From the NCBI GenBank assembly GCA_024277755.1, contig JAJRUN010000148.1, forward strand, positions 1 to 42,963: a DNA stretch of 42,963 bases. Reading direction: 5' to 3'. Of this stretch, positions 11,531 to 23,084 are shown in pieces; positions within the stretch are counted from its first letter, which is position 1; the number at the start of each line of letters is the position of its first letter. Origin of the DNA: Gammaproteobacteria bacterium (GTDB lineage Bacteria; Pseudomonadota; Gammaproteobacteria; Tenderiales; Tenderiaceae). The notes beneath the pieces were generated by a model. It searched no databases. It worked only from the letters and a program-made list of their open reading frames with translations, and was not told where the DNA came from. A program made the translations under genes and the position numbers.

Positions 11531-13720
11531 ATGATGGCTACCAAGAAAACAGCAGCAATTTCTCCTGAACTTCAACGTATTCTCGACGCGAATCATCACG
11601 ACCCGTTTTCAGTTTTGGGCCGCCATTCCAATGGCAAAGAAGAGATTATTCGCGCGTTCATTCCGCGCGCCAAGCAAGTTCAAATTGCTGACACCAAAAT
11701 TCAACTGCAACGGATTGGCAATACCGACCTGTTCCAATGGACAGGCAGACCAGGGCAACTAAAAAAACATTATCGCATTAGCTGGACTAATGAAAACAAT
11801 CAGATCCACAGCAAATTCGATCCGTATTGTTTTGAACCCGTCTTATCCGAATTCGACCTGCACCTGTTTGGTGAAGGCAAACACTGGCATGCCTATCATT
11901 TTCTTGGCGCACGCATCATCGACGTAGAAGGCATCAGAGGAGTGTTATTTGCCACTTGGGCACCGAATGCCGAACGCATCAGCGTGGTTGGCGACTTCAA
12001 CAATTGGGATGGCCGCTGCCACCCAATGCGCAGTCGTGGTGACTCCGGTATTTGGGAGTTATTTATACCTGAGCTGACAGCTGGCAACATGTACAAATTT
12101 GAGATTCGCTCTCACATCAACAACCAGCTACTCCTCAAAACAGATCCCTACGGCCGTGCCTTTGAATTACGCCCGGGCACTGCATCTATTATCACCTCTG
12201 ACAACGAATTCCAATGGAACGATGACGCCTGGATTAATCATCGGGAAAAACGTGACTGGCTGCATGAACCCATGTCCATCTACGAGGTCCACCTTGGCTC
12301 ATGGCAAAAAGACGAACAAGGCAACTTCCTCAACTACCGTGAACTTGCAACCCGGCTAGTGAAACATGTGACACAGCTAGGTTTTACCCACATCGAACTC
12401 ATGCCTATCACCGAACACCCATTCGACGGTTCGTGGGGCTATCAAACCACTGGCTACTACGCCCCCACCAGCCGCTTTGGCTCACCAGACGACTTCCGTT
12501 TCTTTGTAGATTATTGCCACACCAATGGTATCGGTGTAATGCTGGACTGGGCACCTGGCCACTTCCCTAAAGATGCCTTCGGCCTTGCACGCTTTGATGG
12601 CAGTGCACTTTATGAACATGAAGACCCACGTCTGGGCGAACACAAAGACTGGGGCACACTGATCTTTAACTATGGCCGCAATGAGGTGCGTAATTTTCTT
12701 TTCTCCAGCGCATTGTACTGGCTGGAAGAATTTCATCTTGACGGCCTTCGTGTCGATGCGGTTGCCTCCATGCTTTATCTCGACTATTCGCGTGAAGCAG
12801 ATGAATGGGTGCCCAATAAATTTGGCGGCAGAGAAAATCTCGAGGCCATCCAGTTCATACGCCAGCTCAATGAAGTCACTCATGAAAAACACCCTGGCAG
12901 CCTGATTATGGCCGAGGAATCAACCTCATGGCCAATGGTGTCACGCCCTATTTATCTTGGCGGCCTGGGCTATAGCATGAAATGGAACATGGGCTGGATG
13001 AACGACACGCTGGACTATTTCAGCAAAGACTCAATCCACAGGCACTACCACCATGACCTTTTAACTTTCAGCCTGCTATACGCCTTTACTGAAAATTTCA
13101 TACTGCCCTTCTCCCATGACGAAGTGGTACACGGCAAAGGCTCAATGCTTTACAAAATGCCTGGTGACGAATGGCAACGTTTCGCCAATCTACGCCTGCT
13201 CTATTGCTATATGTTCACACACCCAGGCAAGAAACTACTATTCATGGGCTGTGAATTTGGACAAGGCAACGAATGGAACGAAGCCGAGCAGTTGGATTGG
13301 CATGTCCTGGATTATCCATTGCACCGTGGCGTACAGAACATTGTTGGCGACCTAAACAAACTTTATTGCAACACCCCGGCACTGCACAGGCACGACTTTG
13401 ACGGCCAGGGCTTTGAATGGATTGACTGCCACGATGCTTCCCAATCAATCTTAACCTATATGCGCCGCGATGGTGATGACACGGTCCTGGTAGTACTCAA
13501 CTTTACACCTGTACCAAGACACAACTACCGCATCGGCATCCCTTCCGAAGGTGTTTATGAGGAAATCCTGAACAGCGACTCCGAGTACTACGGTGGTAGT
13601 AACCTCGGTAACGGCCAACATATACAGAGCCAGCCACAGGAATGGATGAACCAGCCTCATTCGCTTGAATTGACACTACCACCACTGGCATCAATCATCC
13701 TCCGCAAAAAGGATAACTAA
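11531..13720 (+). CDS. glgB: 1,4-alpha-glucan branching enzyme (GH13)
   Basis: Creates alpha-1,6 branches in glycogen. An N-terminal branching-enzyme module and a CBM48 domain ([25 protein letters not shown]) precede the GH13 barrel. The nucleophile is D409 in [12 protein letters not shown] and the acid/base is E462 in MAEEST; the 53-residue spacing equals that of the E. coli enzyme. [12 protein letters not shown] follows. The start is ATG 11531 or ATG 11534; the upstream GGTGAT (11520-11525) suits either, while the TTG at 11528 is too close. Its stop is 4 bp from the end of the convergent CbiQ-like gene, with no terminator between. Confidence 0.96.
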   Translation: MMATKKTAAISPELQRILDANHHDPFSVLGRHSNGKEEIIRAFIPRAKQVQIADTKIQLQRIGNTDLFQWTGRPGQLKKHYRISWTNENNQIHSKFDPYCFEPVLSEFDLHLFGEGKHWHAYHFLGARIIDVEGIRGVLFATWAPNAERISVVGDFNNWDGRCHPMRSRGDSGIWELFIPELTAGNMYKFEIRSHINNQLLLKTDPYGRAFELRPGTASIITSDNEFQWNDDAWINHREKRDWLHEPMSIYEVHLGSWQKDEQGNFLNYRELATRLVKHVTQLGFTHIELMPITEHPFDGSWGYQTTGYYAPTSRFGSPDDFRFFVDYCHTNGIGVMLDWAPGHFPKDAFGLARFDGSALYEHEDPRLGEHKDWGTLIFNYGRNEVRNFLFSSALYWLEEFHLDGLRVDAVASMLYLDYSREADEWVPNKFGGRENLEAIQFIRQLNEVTHEKHPGSLIMAEESTSWPMVSRPIYLGGLGYSMKWNMGWMNDTLDYFSKDSIHRHYHHDLLTFSLLYAFTENFILPFSHDEVVHGKGSMLYKMPGDEWQRFANLRLLYCYMFTHPGKKLLFMGCEFGQGNEWNEAEQLDWHVLDYPLHRGVQNIVGDLNKLYCNTPALHRHDFDGQGFEWIDCHDASQSILTYMRRDGDDTVLVVLNFTPVPRHNYRIGIPSEGVYEEILNSDSEYYGGSNLGNGQHIQSQPQEWMNQPHSLELTLPPLASIILRKKDN

Positions 13721-13724
13721 TCCA

Positions 13725-14441
13725 TCAAACAGGCTTAGTCAGCAATAGCATGACAGCCAGCAACAATGATGGCCAGCACCACTGCCACCACGGTGGTTTG
13801 TCGACCACATTTATTTCAAGCACATCGCAATGACTCTGTCCGGCCTGCCGAACAACGCCAACGACCAAGTCAGCAGCGACAGCTGCATATGATTTAATAT
13901 CACCTTTATCGACATCACTCCTCTCAATCTGCGCAGCAACCTGTTGCTGCACATCGGCAACACGCTCCAGAGTCAGAGCGACCCGCACTGCAAATCGTTC
14001 ACGCTGCAGCCCCAGCACCTGCAGCGGTGTCGTCAGCCAATACAGCGCCGCAACCAGCTGTTGTCGCGACGTCACCGACAGCAACCAATGCACTGCCGCA
14101 ACAATCAAGACCAAGGCCAATAGACGTTGCCCACCCTGCCAAAGCCCTTCCACACTGGGTTGCAAAGACGAATCAAACGACTCGCCAAACAACGGCACTC
14201 CAGGAGTTAACCAGGCATATATGAAGACAATGGATAGTAAAAACCAACGCATACGCCGCAACATTTTCATAAAACCGGACAATTCACAGCTTGCCGTGGT
14301 GGCAAAAACCACAAAAACACCAAAAGAAGCAACAACCAACTGAGAAAAGTTACCCAACGCAAGAAACAAACTGAATATCACAAAGCAGATAACGCGAAAA
14401 ACCGGATGCACATGATCGTGCCATCCGGTTTTAGTATTCAT
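13725..14441 (-). CDS. CbiQ/EcfT-family membrane protein
   Basis: Probable integral membrane protein of the energy-coupling-factor T-component family. In 238 residues, hydrophobic segments lie at about 14-52, 65-80 and 103-120, followed by the family-like cytoplasmic stretch with LYWLTTPLQVLGL and a helical RERFAVRVALTLERV region, and a final helix at the C-terminus. The Ala-Arg-Gly coupling motifs of well-characterised EcfT proteins are not obvious, and no ECF ATPase or substrate-binding gene is adjacent, so transport partners, if any, are elsewhere. The start is 12 bp after the fimV stop. A terminator-like hairpin occupies codons 4-15 (separate entry). Confidence 0.6.
   Translation of the reverse strand: MNTKTGWHDHVHPVFRVICFVIFSLFLALGNFSQLVVASFGVFVVFATTASCELSGFMKMLRRMRWFLLSIVFIYAWLTPGVPLFGESFDSSLQPSVEGLWQGGQRLLALVLIVAAVHWLLSVTSRQQLVAALYWLTTPLQVLGLQRERFAVRVALTLERVADVQQQVAAQIERSDVDKGDIKSYAAVAADLVVGVVRQAGQSHCDVLEINVVDKPPWWQWCWPSLLLAVMLLLTKPV
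14397..14432 (-). terminator. Intrinsic-terminator hairpin inside the start of the CbiQ-like gene
   Basis: A perfect 11-bp inverted repeat, AAAACCGGATG (14398-14408 on plus) and CATCCGGTTTT (14422-14432), is separated by 13 nt that themselves pair 3 bp with a 6-nt loop. Read on minus it ends in CCGGTTTTT, the form of a rho-independent terminator. It lies 22-57 nt after the fimV stop and inside codons 4-15 of the next gene. Confidence 0.7.
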
Positions 14442-14453
14442 AAAAATAAAAGA

Positions 14454-17400
14454 CTAGGAAATTTGCTGTTTTAACTGCTCAGCCTCCTGACGCTGATCAT
14501 CATCACCCTCACCTGCAACCTCATCAAGAATTGAACGCGCACCGTCCTGATCACCCATATCAATATAAGCCTTGGCTAAGTCAAGCTTGGTATCGACCAT
14601 ATCACCAGAACTATCAAAGATGTCATCATTGCCATTATCTTCATCAGACATCTGGCTGAAATCCATTTCACCGAGACTTGCTATATCAGCCAAAGGATCG
14701 ACATCCGCCGCCATTGCCCTTGCCACAGTTCCCTGACTGGCAACTTCAGACTCTGACGCAGCCTGACCAGAATCCGCTTCATCGGTATTTAAAGGAGAAC
14801 CCAGCTCAATCGAGTTATCATCATCAGGAATTCTAGCACTATCTAGCAGGCCGTCAGTTTCTCCTTCCACATCTCGAGACTGAAATACCGATTGCGCAGC
14901 TTCCACATCCCACGATTCACTCTCATCACTTGAAAATGCTTCCAGATCAACCTCAGCAAGAGGATTCTCTGTATCATCCAAGTCCTGTTCGTCATCGGCC
15001 AATGACAACACTGGCGCAGCCACCGTATCAGACTCATCAACCCCCTCTGAAACCTCATCCAGCACAACACCCTCAGCGTCACTAAAACTTAAATCCGCGA
15101 TCAGGTCATCAGCTTCGCCCACCACTGGTTTATCAAGCCCAGCCATAAGACCTTCTTCAAGTGAGTCTGACAACTCAGATCCAAGATCCAGAAGCTCATC
15201 TTCTTCAATCTCGCCGCCGAGACTTTCAAGCTCATCGGCAAGAGAACTAATACTTTCTTCGGTCTGAGAGGACTTTTCAGCATCAGACAAAAACTCGTTA
15301 CTGGCATCCAGACTACTTAACTCATCAGCCCCTGAGACAGCCTCAAGCCCATCGACACCCAGATCAAGATCGTCAAGTGCTGCATCTGAGACAGCATTTT
15401 CCTCAGCCACAATGCCATCCGTGCCCGCTAAATCCAAGTCCAAGTCTAAATCGAGATCACCAAGATCAAGCTCATCCAGTGAAATATCATCAATTTCAGA
15501 GTTTAGTTCAGTGTTTTCCAGACCATCAAGTTCATTCAACTCATCAGCTGCATCGGCCAGATCAGACAACCCCAAGCTTTGAGCCAAGTCAGCATCACTG
15601 ACCTCCGCTTCGTCTGCAGCCAGAGGTTGAGGATCATCAAAACTCAGTTCTTCACCAACCCCTGAAGGCTCAAAGCCCAAATCAGCTTCGCTCAAACCGC
15701 CTCCAGCAACTGCAGAGCCATCGGCAAATAGTGGATGATCCGGCAACAGTTCACGCCCCATTTCTACAACCCGATTCCAAACCCCCTCGTCCTGCCCCGC
15801 CAACAATGCGTACAGTGACTCGGCCTGAGCTTCAAACGAATCCACATCTTTAGTGGCATGATAAATTTCCAGCAACTTAACCTTAAGCTCGTGACGATCT
15901 GCATCAGCATTAATCGCCTCCTTCAATAAGGCTTCAGCTTGCTCATAACGTCGATAGGCAAGATAGACGTCAGCCTCAGCAATTGGGTCAATCTCACTTT
16001 CTTCAGCCTGAATTGCCCCCAAACCACCACTAAAATCATCAATTGAAACATCATCACTGCTTTCATCTGATGCTTCATCAGAAGCCATTTTAGATGATTG
16101 ATCAGCCATGGAGCCCTGAGCAACATCATCAGCTGCGCTATCGGCAACCACACCAACCGGCGTCATTTCAGAAAAGTTTTCATCAGCATCAGACTGACTA
16201 CGCCGACGCATGATCAAAGCGACAAGCAGCAGCAACATTACCGCTCCACCACCTGTATACAGTGGATTTATCGCTAAAACCTCATCCAGCAGACTCATTG
16301 AAACAGGCTCGGGCTGGGCAACCGGTTTAACTGGAGGTTGTTTGGCAGCAACAGCCGCATCAACTTCAGGCTGAATAGCCTCTATCTGTTGTTTTAACTG
16401 AGCATCCGCTTGCAACACCCCCAAACTATCATCCTTAAGGGTTAATAGTTTTTGTACAGACTGCAGCTGTCTTTCAAGCTCATCAAGGCGTAAACGCAGA
16501 TCTGAATTTTCCTGGCCGCGCACCTCTGAAGACTCTAATGCAACCGCCAGTTGACGCTGCAAAGACTCAACAATATCGCTGGCCGCACCTGAACCCACAC
16601 CTGAACGCACCATAGCTTCTTCCTCAGGCGTTAACAGCTGCAAACGAGCCTGAGTCGGTGTTTCTGCTGCCTTGACTGGAACAGCTACTGGCGAACTAAC
16701 TTTTCCATCAGCCGAGGCAGGTGTTGGCGCAGCAACACGCTGATGACGACCAACAGTAGAGGACTTACCCCTTGCTGACTGCCAGTCATGATATTGACGA
16801 TTCGCCTCAGCAGCCGCCTGCTGCTTAGAGAGTTCGGTAATGACATTCATCTCAGGCGCGCGCAGAATATGGCCCGCCTTGAGATTATTAATATTATTAT
16901 TGCCAAAAGCTTCCGGATTTTCTTTTAGCAAACCAATCATCATCTGCGGCACGCTGACCGAACGATCTGGCCGCATCCCCTTGGCAACGCCCCAGAGGGT
17001 GTCACTGCGATTGGTAGGACCATAACTTCCCGCAGGGGCTACACGCGGCTGCACAGCTGCGCCAGCCGCTGATGACGACCTAACAACCTGAGTAGACTGA
17101 GTTGCAGCAACACTGATACGCCCTGTCTGTGACTCTTTTTCAAACACAGGCGGATCAAGCAACAGGGTGTATTCACGCATTAACTGGCCGCTGGACCAAT
17201 TAATACTGAGAATAAAATCGAGAAAAGGCTCTTTGATGGCCTTGCTGGAAACAACCTTAATATATGGGGCACCAGCACCGGAACTAACAAGTTCAAACTT
17301 AAGCTCACGCAATATTGACAGACGCTCAATACCCACACGTTCAAAAGCCTCACGCGGGGCCAACGATATCCCCAAGGTTTTAAGCTCGCTTTTCGTTGTT

Positions 17401-17552
17401 GAAAACAACTTGATTTTAGCAGCAAGGGGTTCATTCAAGGCAGTACTTACCTCTATTTCCCCCATACCCAAAGCGTGAACAAGACCTGATGTCACCATCA
17501 TACATGCGCTTAAAGCAACTGCTAATCGACGTTTTTTAAATCCCTTAGTCAA
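14454..17552 (-). CDS. fimV: FimV-like inner-membrane hub protein with LysM and TPR-like end
   Basis: FimV-family polar hub/peptidoglycan-binding protein, linked in Pseudomonas to type IV pili and cAMP signalling. With the TTG start at 17552 (AGGA nine bases upstream) it has 1032 residues: a signal peptide ending near VHA, the FimV N-terminal region ALGMGEIEVSTALNEPLAAKI, a LysM domain at about 181-232, a coiled coil at 327-376, one transmembrane helix at about 432-451, then a very acidic cytoplasmic region (including repeated DLDL) and the C-terminal FimV helical repeat DLAKAYIDMGDQDGARSIL at about 990. The frame is open to an ATG at 17594, which has a weaker site and would give an unusually long n-region. 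It follows the asd/usg genes as in Pseudomonas, but truA does not follow. Confidence 0.9.
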   Translation of the reverse strand: MTKGFKKRRLAVALSACMMVTSGLVHALGMGEIEVSTALNEPLAAKIKLFSTTKSELKTLGISLAPREAFERVGIERLSILRELKFELVSSGAGAPYIKVVSSKAIKEPFLDFILSINWSSGQLMREYTLLLDPPVFEKESQTGRISVAATQSTQVVRSSSAAGAAVQPRVAPAGSYGPTNRSDTLWGVAKGMRPDRSVSVPQMMIGLLKENPEAFGNNNINNLKAGHILRAPEMNVITELSKQQAAAEANRQYHDWQSARGKSSTVGRHQRVAAPTPASADGKVSSPVAVPVKAAETPTQARLQLLTPEEEAMVRSGVGSGAASDIVESLQRQLAVALESSEVRGQENSDLRLRLDELERQLQSVQKLLTLKDDSLGVLQADAQLKQQIEAIQPEVDAAVAAKQPPVKPVAQPEPVSMSLLDEVLAINPLYTGGGAVMLLLLVALIMRRRSQSDADENFSEMTPVGVVADSAADDVAQGSMADQSSKMASDEASDESSDDVSIDDFSGGLGAIQAEESEIDPIAEADVYLAYRRYEQAEALLKEAINADADRHELKVKLLEIYHATKDVDSFEAQAESLYALLAGQDEGVWNRVVEMGRELLPDHPLFADGSAVAGGGLSEADLGFEPSGVGEELSFDDPQPLAADEAEVSDADLAQSLGLSDLADAADELNELDGLENTELNSEIDDISLDELDLGDLDLDLDLDLAGTDGIVAEENAVSDAALDDLDLGVDGLEAVSGADELSSLDASNEFLSDAEKSSQTEESISSLADELESLGGEIEEDELLDLGSELSDSLEEGLMAGLDKPVVGEADDLIADLSFSDAEGVVLDEVSEGVDESDTVAAPVLSLADDEQDLDDTENPLAEVDLEAFSSDESESWDVEAAQSVFQSRDVEGETDGLLDSARIPDDDNSIELGSPLNTDEADSGQAASESEVASQGTVARAMAADVDPLADIASLGEMDFSQMSDEDNGNDDIFDSSGDMVDTKLDLAKAYIDMGDQDGARSILDEVAGEGDDDQRQEAEQLKQQIS

Positions 17553-17704
17553 TATCCCGATCCTGATTTTCGTCCTAACATAACATCCAGCCATCCTATA
17601 TAACGGCTATCGTTCGTTTTTTTTGAATATTTAGCTATTTTTTTTGAACCCGGCCACAAAGCCACCCGTTCTCCATCAAAAAGCTAGAACCTCATCCTTG
17701 CTAC

Positions 17705-18709
17705 TCAGTTCAGATAGTCTCTTATCAAAATTTCGGCAATCTGAATACTGTTAAGGGCTGCCCCCTTGCGTACGTTATCGGCGACCAACCACAAATCTAT
17801 ACCTTTTTCATGACTAGCGTCTTGACGCAACCGTGAAACCAAAACAGTATCTTCCCCCACAGCATCAACAGCTGGCGTAGGCAACCCATCCGCAACCAAG
17901 CTAACAGCAGCTGCAGCTTGGAGCAAATCACTCACCTTCTCCAGCCCTAAAGTCTCGACAGTCTCGATATGTAATACCATTGCATGACCATGAAAAACAG
18001 GCACTCGTACACATGTGGCATTCAGTGCCACATCCTGCCCCAAGATCCGACCGACCTCCCACGCCAGTTTCACCTCTTCACGACTATAGCCATCGTCAAG
18101 AATCAAGCCTATTTGTGGCAACAGGTTGAAGGCTATCTGTTTGTCGAAAACATTACTGTCAATGGTTTGCATATTAAACATGGCCGTTGACTGTTTGGCC
18201 AACTCCTCTATTCCAGCCTTATCCTTGCCTGAAACAGCCTGCAAGGTAACCGCGTTAATACGCGCAACACCTGCGACATCAAATAAAGGTTTAAGTACTG
18301 TGGTCAGCAAAATGGCATTGGTGCCTGGATTGGCAATAATATTTTGCGCCGTATAGCCAGCCAGTTTTTCCGGATTGACCTCGGCCACCACCAACGGCAC
18401 ATCGTCCTCAAGCCGGAAACAAGGGCTATCATCGACAACCACACAACCAGCTGCCGCAGCTCTTGGCGCATAGACCTCCGCCAATGCATCATCAACACAA
18501 AAGAAAGCCAACTCTGCCTGCGAAAAATCAAATGTCTCAAGCAGCTCAACTTTCAGATGACGATTTTTATATGTGACCCGGCCACCTGCATCGTCAGCAA
18601 CCGCATAAATAGAAGCAACGGGAAACTCCCGCTCCTCCAACAACGTCAAAACGGCTTCACCCACCAGACTATCGCAACCAACCACCGCAACGTTATAACT
18701 TTTACTCAT
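17705..18709 (-). CDS. usg: Aspartate-semialdehyde dehydrogenase paralogue (USG-1 type), catalytic Cys absent
   Basis: Homologue of Asd with the N-terminal NAD(P)-fold motif VAVVGCDSLVGEAVL and full length (334 residues). The region that in Asd holds the catalytic cysteine (NPNC or GGNC) reads ANPGTNAILL here, putting Thr at residue 130 where Cys is needed. This matches the USG-1 group of inactive Asd-like proteins often found beside asd and fimV. Dehydrogenase activity is therefore unlikely; its role is unknown. It starts 6 bp after the asd stop. Confidence 0.85.
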   Translation of the reverse strand: MSKSYNVAVVGCDSLVGEAVLTLLEEREFPVASIYAVADDAGGRVTYKNRHLKVELLETFDFSQAELAFFCVDDALAEVYAPRAAAAGCVVVDDSPCFRLEDDVPLVVAEVNPEKLAGYTAQNIIANPGTNAILLTTVLKPLFDVAGVARINAVTLQAVSGKDKAGIEELAKQSTAMFNMQTIDSNVFDKQIAFNLLPQIGLILDDGYSREEVKLAWEVGRILGQDVALNATCVRVPVFHGHAMVLHIETVETLGLEKVSDLLQAAAAVSLVADGLPTPAVDAVGEDTVLVSRLRQDASHEKGIDLWLVADNVRKGAALNSIQIAEILIRDYLN

Positions 18710-18715
18710 TCAGTA

Positions 18716-19828
18716 TCAATCCTCAAGCAAGATGCGCAGCATGCGACGTAAGGGCTCAGCCGCACCCCACAACAACTGGTCACCCACGGTAAAAGCCGAC
18801 AGGTAATCATTACCCATACTCAGTTTACGCATCCGCCCCACGGGCACAGTCAAAGTACCCGTCACCGCAGCCGGCGTAAGATCGCTCAGCGTTACCTGCG
18901 GTTCATTCGCCACAACCTTAACCCAATCATTGTGACTGGCAATGATGTCGCTGATCTCATCCAGAGGGACATCCCTGGTCATCTTGATGGTCAACGCCTG
19001 AGAGTGGCAACGCATGGCGCCAATACGCACACACAGACCATCTATCGGCACCGGGTTATCACTACGACCGAGAATCTTGTTGGTCTCAACCTCAGCCTTC
19101 CACTCTTCTTTGCTTTGGCCGGATTCAAGCGGCACATCAATCCACGGAATCAAAGATCCAGCCAACGGCACTGGCCATGATTTTGCTGGATAATCATCTG
19201 AACGAATAAACTCTGCGGTCTTTTTATCGATATCAAGAATGGCAGCAGCCGGATCATCCAGCAATGATTCAACATTGGCATTAATCGCACCCATCTGCTG
19301 GATCAGTTCACGCATATTGCGCGCACCAGCGCCAGAGGCCGCCTGATAAGTCATCGGCGTCACCCACTCCACCAGACCTTTTTCAAACAGACCGCCAATC
19401 GCCATCAACATCAAACTAACCGTGCAGTTACCCCCCACAAACGTCTTAACGCCATTGGCCAGACCATCCTTAATCACATTTTTATTGACTGGATCAAGCA
19501 CAATGATGGAATCATCTTTCATCCGCAACGCCGAGGCGGCATCGATCCAATAACCAGCCCAGCCAGCGGCACGCAAGGGGGCATAGACCTCCTTGGTGTA
19601 ATCACCCCCCTGACAGGAGATAATCACATCCATAGACTTCAATTCATCAATGCTTTTGGCATCCTTCAGTACTGGCACATTCTTGCCAACATTCGGCCCC
19701 GCCTGCCCCGCCTGTGAGGTGGTAAAAAATACCGGTTCAATATCGGCAAAATCATTATTGTCGCGCATGCGCTGCATCAACACTGAGCCAACCATCCCGC
19801 GCCAACCTATAAACCCAACTCGCTTCAT
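18716..19828 (-). CDS. asd: Aspartate-semialdehyde dehydrogenase
   Basis: Reduces aspartyl phosphate to aspartate semialdehyde for lysine/diaminopimelate, threonine and methionine synthesis. It has 370 residues, the NADP-binding start [18 protein letters not shown], and the catalytic cysteine C135 in [12 protein letters not shown], the same number as in E. coli Asd, followed by [16 protein letters not shown] and the active-site [10 protein letters not shown] region. It lies 20 bp after leuB in the leuCDB-asd-usg run. Confidence 0.96.
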   Translation of the reverse strand: MKRVGFIGWRGMVGSVLMQRMRDNNDFADIEPVFFTTSQAGQAGPNVGKNVPVLKDAKSIDELKSMDVIISCQGGDYTKEVYAPLRAAGWAGYWIDAASALRMKDDSIIVLDPVNKNVIKDGLANGVKTFVGGNCTVSLMLMAIGGLFEKGLVEWVTPMTYQAASGAGARNMRELIQQMGAINANVESLLDDPAAAILDIDKKTAEFIRSDDYPAKSWPVPLAGSLIPWIDVPLESGQSKEEWKAEVETNKILGRSDNPVPIDGLCVRIGAMRCHSQALTIKMTRDVPLDEISDIIASHNDWVKVVANEPQVTLSDLTPAAVTGTLTVPVGRMRKLSMGNDYLSAFTVGDQLLWGAAEPLRRMLRILLED

Positions 19829-19848
19829 TCTCGTGTCTCTCTGAATTT

Positions 19849-20922
19849 TTATACCAGCGCAGCGACGACTGCATCACCCATTTCCGAACACAACACCCTC
19901 TTGGTGCCCTCGGAGTAGATATCCACGGTGCGATAACCATCCGCCAACACCTGCTTCACCGCAGCATCAACGCGCTGGGCAGAAACCTCATCGCCGAAAG
20001 TGTAACGCAACATCATGGAGACAGACAGAATAGTCGCCAGTGGGTTTGCAATATCCTTACCGGCAATATCCGGTGCTGAACCGTGAATCGGTTCATACAT
20101 GCCCTTGTTATTTTCATCCAGCGAAGCAGACGGCAACATACCAATGGAACCGGTCAGCATAGACGCTGCATCAGACAAAATATCACCAAAGATATTGCCC
20201 GTCACAATCACATCAAACTGCTTTGGTGCCCGCACCAACTGCATGGCGGCATTATCAACATACATATGACTGAGTTCGACTTCTGGATACTCTTTACTGA
20301 CCTCGATGACAACCTCTTTCCACAACTCACTGCATTCCAGCACATTGGCCTTCTCGACCGAGCACAGCCGCTTATCACGCTTCATGGCAATCTCGAATGC
20401 CATGTGGGCAACACGGCGCACTTCAGACTCTGAATAAAGCATGGTGTTGAAACCCACCCGTTCGCCATTACGCTCTTCAATGCCACGTGGCTCACCGAAA
20501 TAGATATCCCCCGTCAGTTCACGCACAATCATAATATCCAGACCGGAAACCACTTCCGGTTTCAGCGAAGAGGCATCTGCCAGCTCTGGATACAACAAAG
20601 CTGGACGCAGATTACCGAACAGGTTCAGCGCCTTACGGATGCGTAACAGACCACGTTCAGGACGCAAAGGACGATCCAGGCTATCGTACTGCGGGCCACC
20701 CACAGCACCGAGCAAAATCGCATCCGAGTTTCGCGCCAGCTCAAGTGTCTCAGCTGGCAGTGGGTCACCCGCTGCATCGTAACCTGCACCACCAATCGTG
20801 CCGTTAGTCATCTCAATGTCCAGACCATGATTGGCCTTCAATGCCTCAAGCACCTTAACCGCTTCACGCACAATCTCCGGGCCAATACCATCACCCGGTA
20901 ACACTGCAATTTTTTTAGTCAT
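19849..20922 (-). CDS. leuB: 3-isopropylmalate dehydrogenase
   Basis: NAD-dependent oxidative decarboxylation of 3-isopropylmalate in leucine synthesis. The 357 residues show the start [22 protein letters not shown], the substrate-binding [38 protein letters not shown], and [27 protein letters not shown] with the metal-binding Asp residues. It lies between leuD (77-bp gap) and asd. Confidence 0.97.
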   Translation of the reverse strand: MTKKIAVLPGDGIGPEIVREAVKVLEALKANHGLDIEMTNGTIGGAGYDAAGDPLPAETLELARNSDAILLGAVGGPQYDSLDRPLRPERGLLRIRKALNLFGNLRPALLYPELADASSLKPEVVSGLDIMIVRELTGDIYFGEPRGIEERNGERVGFNTMLYSESEVRRVAHMAFEIAMKRDKRLCSVEKANVLECSELWKEVVIEVSKEYPEVELSHMYVDNAAMQLVRAPKQFDVIVTGNIFGDILSDAASMLTGSIGMLPSASLDENNKGMYEPIHGSAPDIAGKDIANPLATILSVSMMLRYTFGDEVSAQRVDAAVKQVLADGYRTVDIYSEGTKRVLCSEMGDAVVAALV

Positions 20923-20999
20923 ACTTCTCTCTCAAATCATATTTATTGGATGCCTACCGGCACAGTCTGATGAACTAACCCACCCTACATCAATTTTCA

Positions 21000-21635
21000 T
21001 TAAAACAACCAGGGTGCCTCGACCTTGCGTTTTTGTTCATATATTTTAATATCATCAACACGCTGCAAGGTCAGGCCAATATCATCCAACCCGTTCAGCA
21101 AACAGTATTTCCGAAACTCATCCACCTCAAAAGCAAACGATTCACCTGCTGGTGTTGCCACTTTCTGTTCAGGCAAATCAACGTTCAGACTATAACCCTC
21201 ATTCGCTTCAGTTTCTTTAAACAACTGTTCAATTATCGCCGCACCTAGCACAATCGGCAAAATGCCATTTTTGAAACAGTTATTGTAGAAGATATCAGCA
21301 AAACCAGATGCAATCACACAGCGAAAACCATAATCCTCCAATGCCCACGGCGCATGCTCCCGCGACGAACCACAACCAAAGTTGTCACGCCCCAGCAACA
21401 CTTGCGCCCCTTGGTAACGCCCCTGATTCAAAACAAAATCAGGATTCAGTGGCCGCTTGCTGTTATCCACCCCCGGCTCACCTTGATCGAGATAACGCCA
21501 TTCATCAAACAGGTTAGGGCCAAAACCAGAACGTTTGATCGATTTCAAAAACTGTTTCGGAATGATGGCATCGGTATCGACATTGGGTCTATCCAAAGGC
21601 GCGACCAAACCATTTAACGTAATAAATTTTTTCAT
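21000..21635 (-). CDS. leuD: 3-isopropylmalate dehydratase small subunit
   Basis: Swivel-domain subunit that pairs with LeuC to isomerise 2- to 3-isopropylmalate. The 211 residues include [44 protein letters not shown] with the conserved substrate-contact loop, and [10 protein letters not shown]. It starts 14 bp after the leuC stop. Confidence 0.97.
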   Translation of the reverse strand: MKKFITLNGLVAPLDRPNVDTDAIIPKQFLKSIKRSGFGPNLFDEWRYLDQGEPGVDNSKRPLNPDFVLNQGRYQGAQVLLGRDNFGCGSSREHAPWALEDYGFRCVIASGFADIFYNNCFKNGILPIVLGAAIIEQLFKETEANEGYSLNVDLPEQKVATPAGESFAFEVDEFRKYCLLNGLDDIGLTLQRVDDIKIYEQKRKVEAPWLF

Positions 21636-21649
21636 GATTGCTCCTCGTT

Positions 21650-23062
21650 TTAATCTAATTCACGCACATCAGCAAAGTGCCCGGCAATCGCCGCTGCCGC
21701 CGCCATGGCAGGCCCCACTAGATGAGTCCGCCCACCCTGGCCCTGACGACCTTCAAAGTTTCGATTCGAAGTTGAAGCGCAACGTTCACCTGGCTCCAAA
21801 CGATCAGCATTCATAGCCAGACACATGGAACAACCCGGCTCACGCCACTCAAAACCTGCCGCAACAAAGATTTTATCCAGCCCCTCGGCTTCAGCCTGCC
21901 GCTTCACCAGACCAGACCCCGGCACCACCAGCGCCAACATGACGTTATCCGCCACCTTGCGACCCTTGGCCACAGCCGCTGCGGCACGCATATCTTCGAT
22001 ACGTGAATTAGTGCATGAACCGATGAAAACCTTGTCTACAGCAATCTCATTGATTGGCGTATTCGCCTCCAGGCCCATATAGGCCAACGCCTTCTCCATG
22101 CCGATGCGTTTCACCGCATCTGTCTCAGCGTCAGGATCAGGCACCTTATCGCCAATAGCCACCACCATCTCCGGTGAAGTACCCCAGGTCACTTGCGGCT
22201 GAATCTCTGCTGCATTCAACTCGATCACCACATCAAACCGGGCATCGTCATCAGAGTGCAAATCAGCCCAGTTAGCAACCGCTGCATCCCATTGATCCGC
22301 AGATGGCGCATAAGGACGACCTTTAACATAGTCGATAGTCTTGTCATCAACCGCCACCATGCCAGCACGGGCACCCGCCTCGATGGCCATGTTGCAGACC
22401 GTCATGCGCCCCTCAACAGACAAATCGGTAATCGCCTCACCGGCAAACTCAATCGCGTACCCCGTGCCGCCAGCGGTACCGGTCTTGCCGATAATCGCCA
22501 AGACAATATCCTTGGCATCAACACCGGGGCCAACCTTACCGTTGACTCTAACCAACATATTCCTGGATTTTTTCTGGATCAGGCACTGGGTCGCCATCAC
22601 ATGTTCAACTTCAGACGTACCGATACCATGGGCCAACGCACCTAAGGCACCGTGGGTCGAGGTATGTGAATCACCACAGACCACGGTCATGCCCGGCAGT
22701 GTCGCCCCTTGCTCCGGTCCCACCACATGTACAATCCCCTGACGCGGATCATTCATTTTGAATTCGGTAATCCCAAATTCATCGCAGTTACTGTCCAGCG
22801 TTTCTACCTGCAATCTGGATACGGGATCAGTAATCCCCGCCACACCCGCCGCCTGGCCGGTGGTGGGTACATTGTGATCCGGCGTTGCCAGGTTGGCATC
22901 AACACGCCAGGGTTTACGCCCTGCCAACCGCAACCCCTCAAAGGCCTGCGGTGACGTCACCTCATGCACCAGCTGCCTGTCTATATATATAAGGCTGCTG
23001 CCATCATCGTTCTGACGCACCACATGAGCGTCCCATAATTTGTCATATAAAGTTTTAGCCAT
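21650..23062 (-). CDS. leuC: 3-isopropylmalate dehydratase large subunit
   Basis: Aconitase-family [4Fe-4S] subunit of isopropylmalate isomerase. I chose the ATG at 23062 ([15 protein letters not shown], 470 residues) because GGGAG lies 8 nt upstream and the product matches known LeuC; the frame itself is open to 23125. Key parts are [20 protein letters not shown], the cluster cysteines in [17 protein letters not shown] and in GCSMCLAMN, and the C-terminal [12 protein letters not shown]. It is first in the leuCDB-asd-usg run and divergent from a LysR regulator. Confidence 0.97.
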   Translation of the reverse strand: MAKTLYDKLWDAHVVRQNDDGSSLIYIDRQLVHEVTSPQAFEGLRLAGRKPWRVDANLATPDHNVPTTGQAAGVAGITDPVSRLQVETLDSNCDEFGITEFKMNDPRQGIVHVVGPEQGATLPGMTVVCGDSHTSTHGALGALAHGIGTSEVEHVMATQCLIQKKSRNMLVRVNGKVGPGVDAKDIVLAIIGKTGTAGGTGYAIEFAGEAITDLSVEGRMTVCNMAIEAGARAGMVAVDDKTIDYVKGRPYAPSADQWDAAVANWADLHSDDDARFDVVIELNAAEIQPQVTWGTSPEMVVAIGDKVPDPDAETDAVKRIGMEKALAYMGLEANTPINEIAVDKVFIGSCTNSRIEDMRAAAAVAKGRKVADNVMLALVVPGSGLVKRQAEAEGLDKIFVAAGFEWREPGCSMCLAMNADRLEPGERCASTSNRNFEGRQGQGGRTHLVGPAMAAAAAIAGHFADVRELD

Positions 23063-23084
23063 CAGCACAACTCCCTGCGAAATG

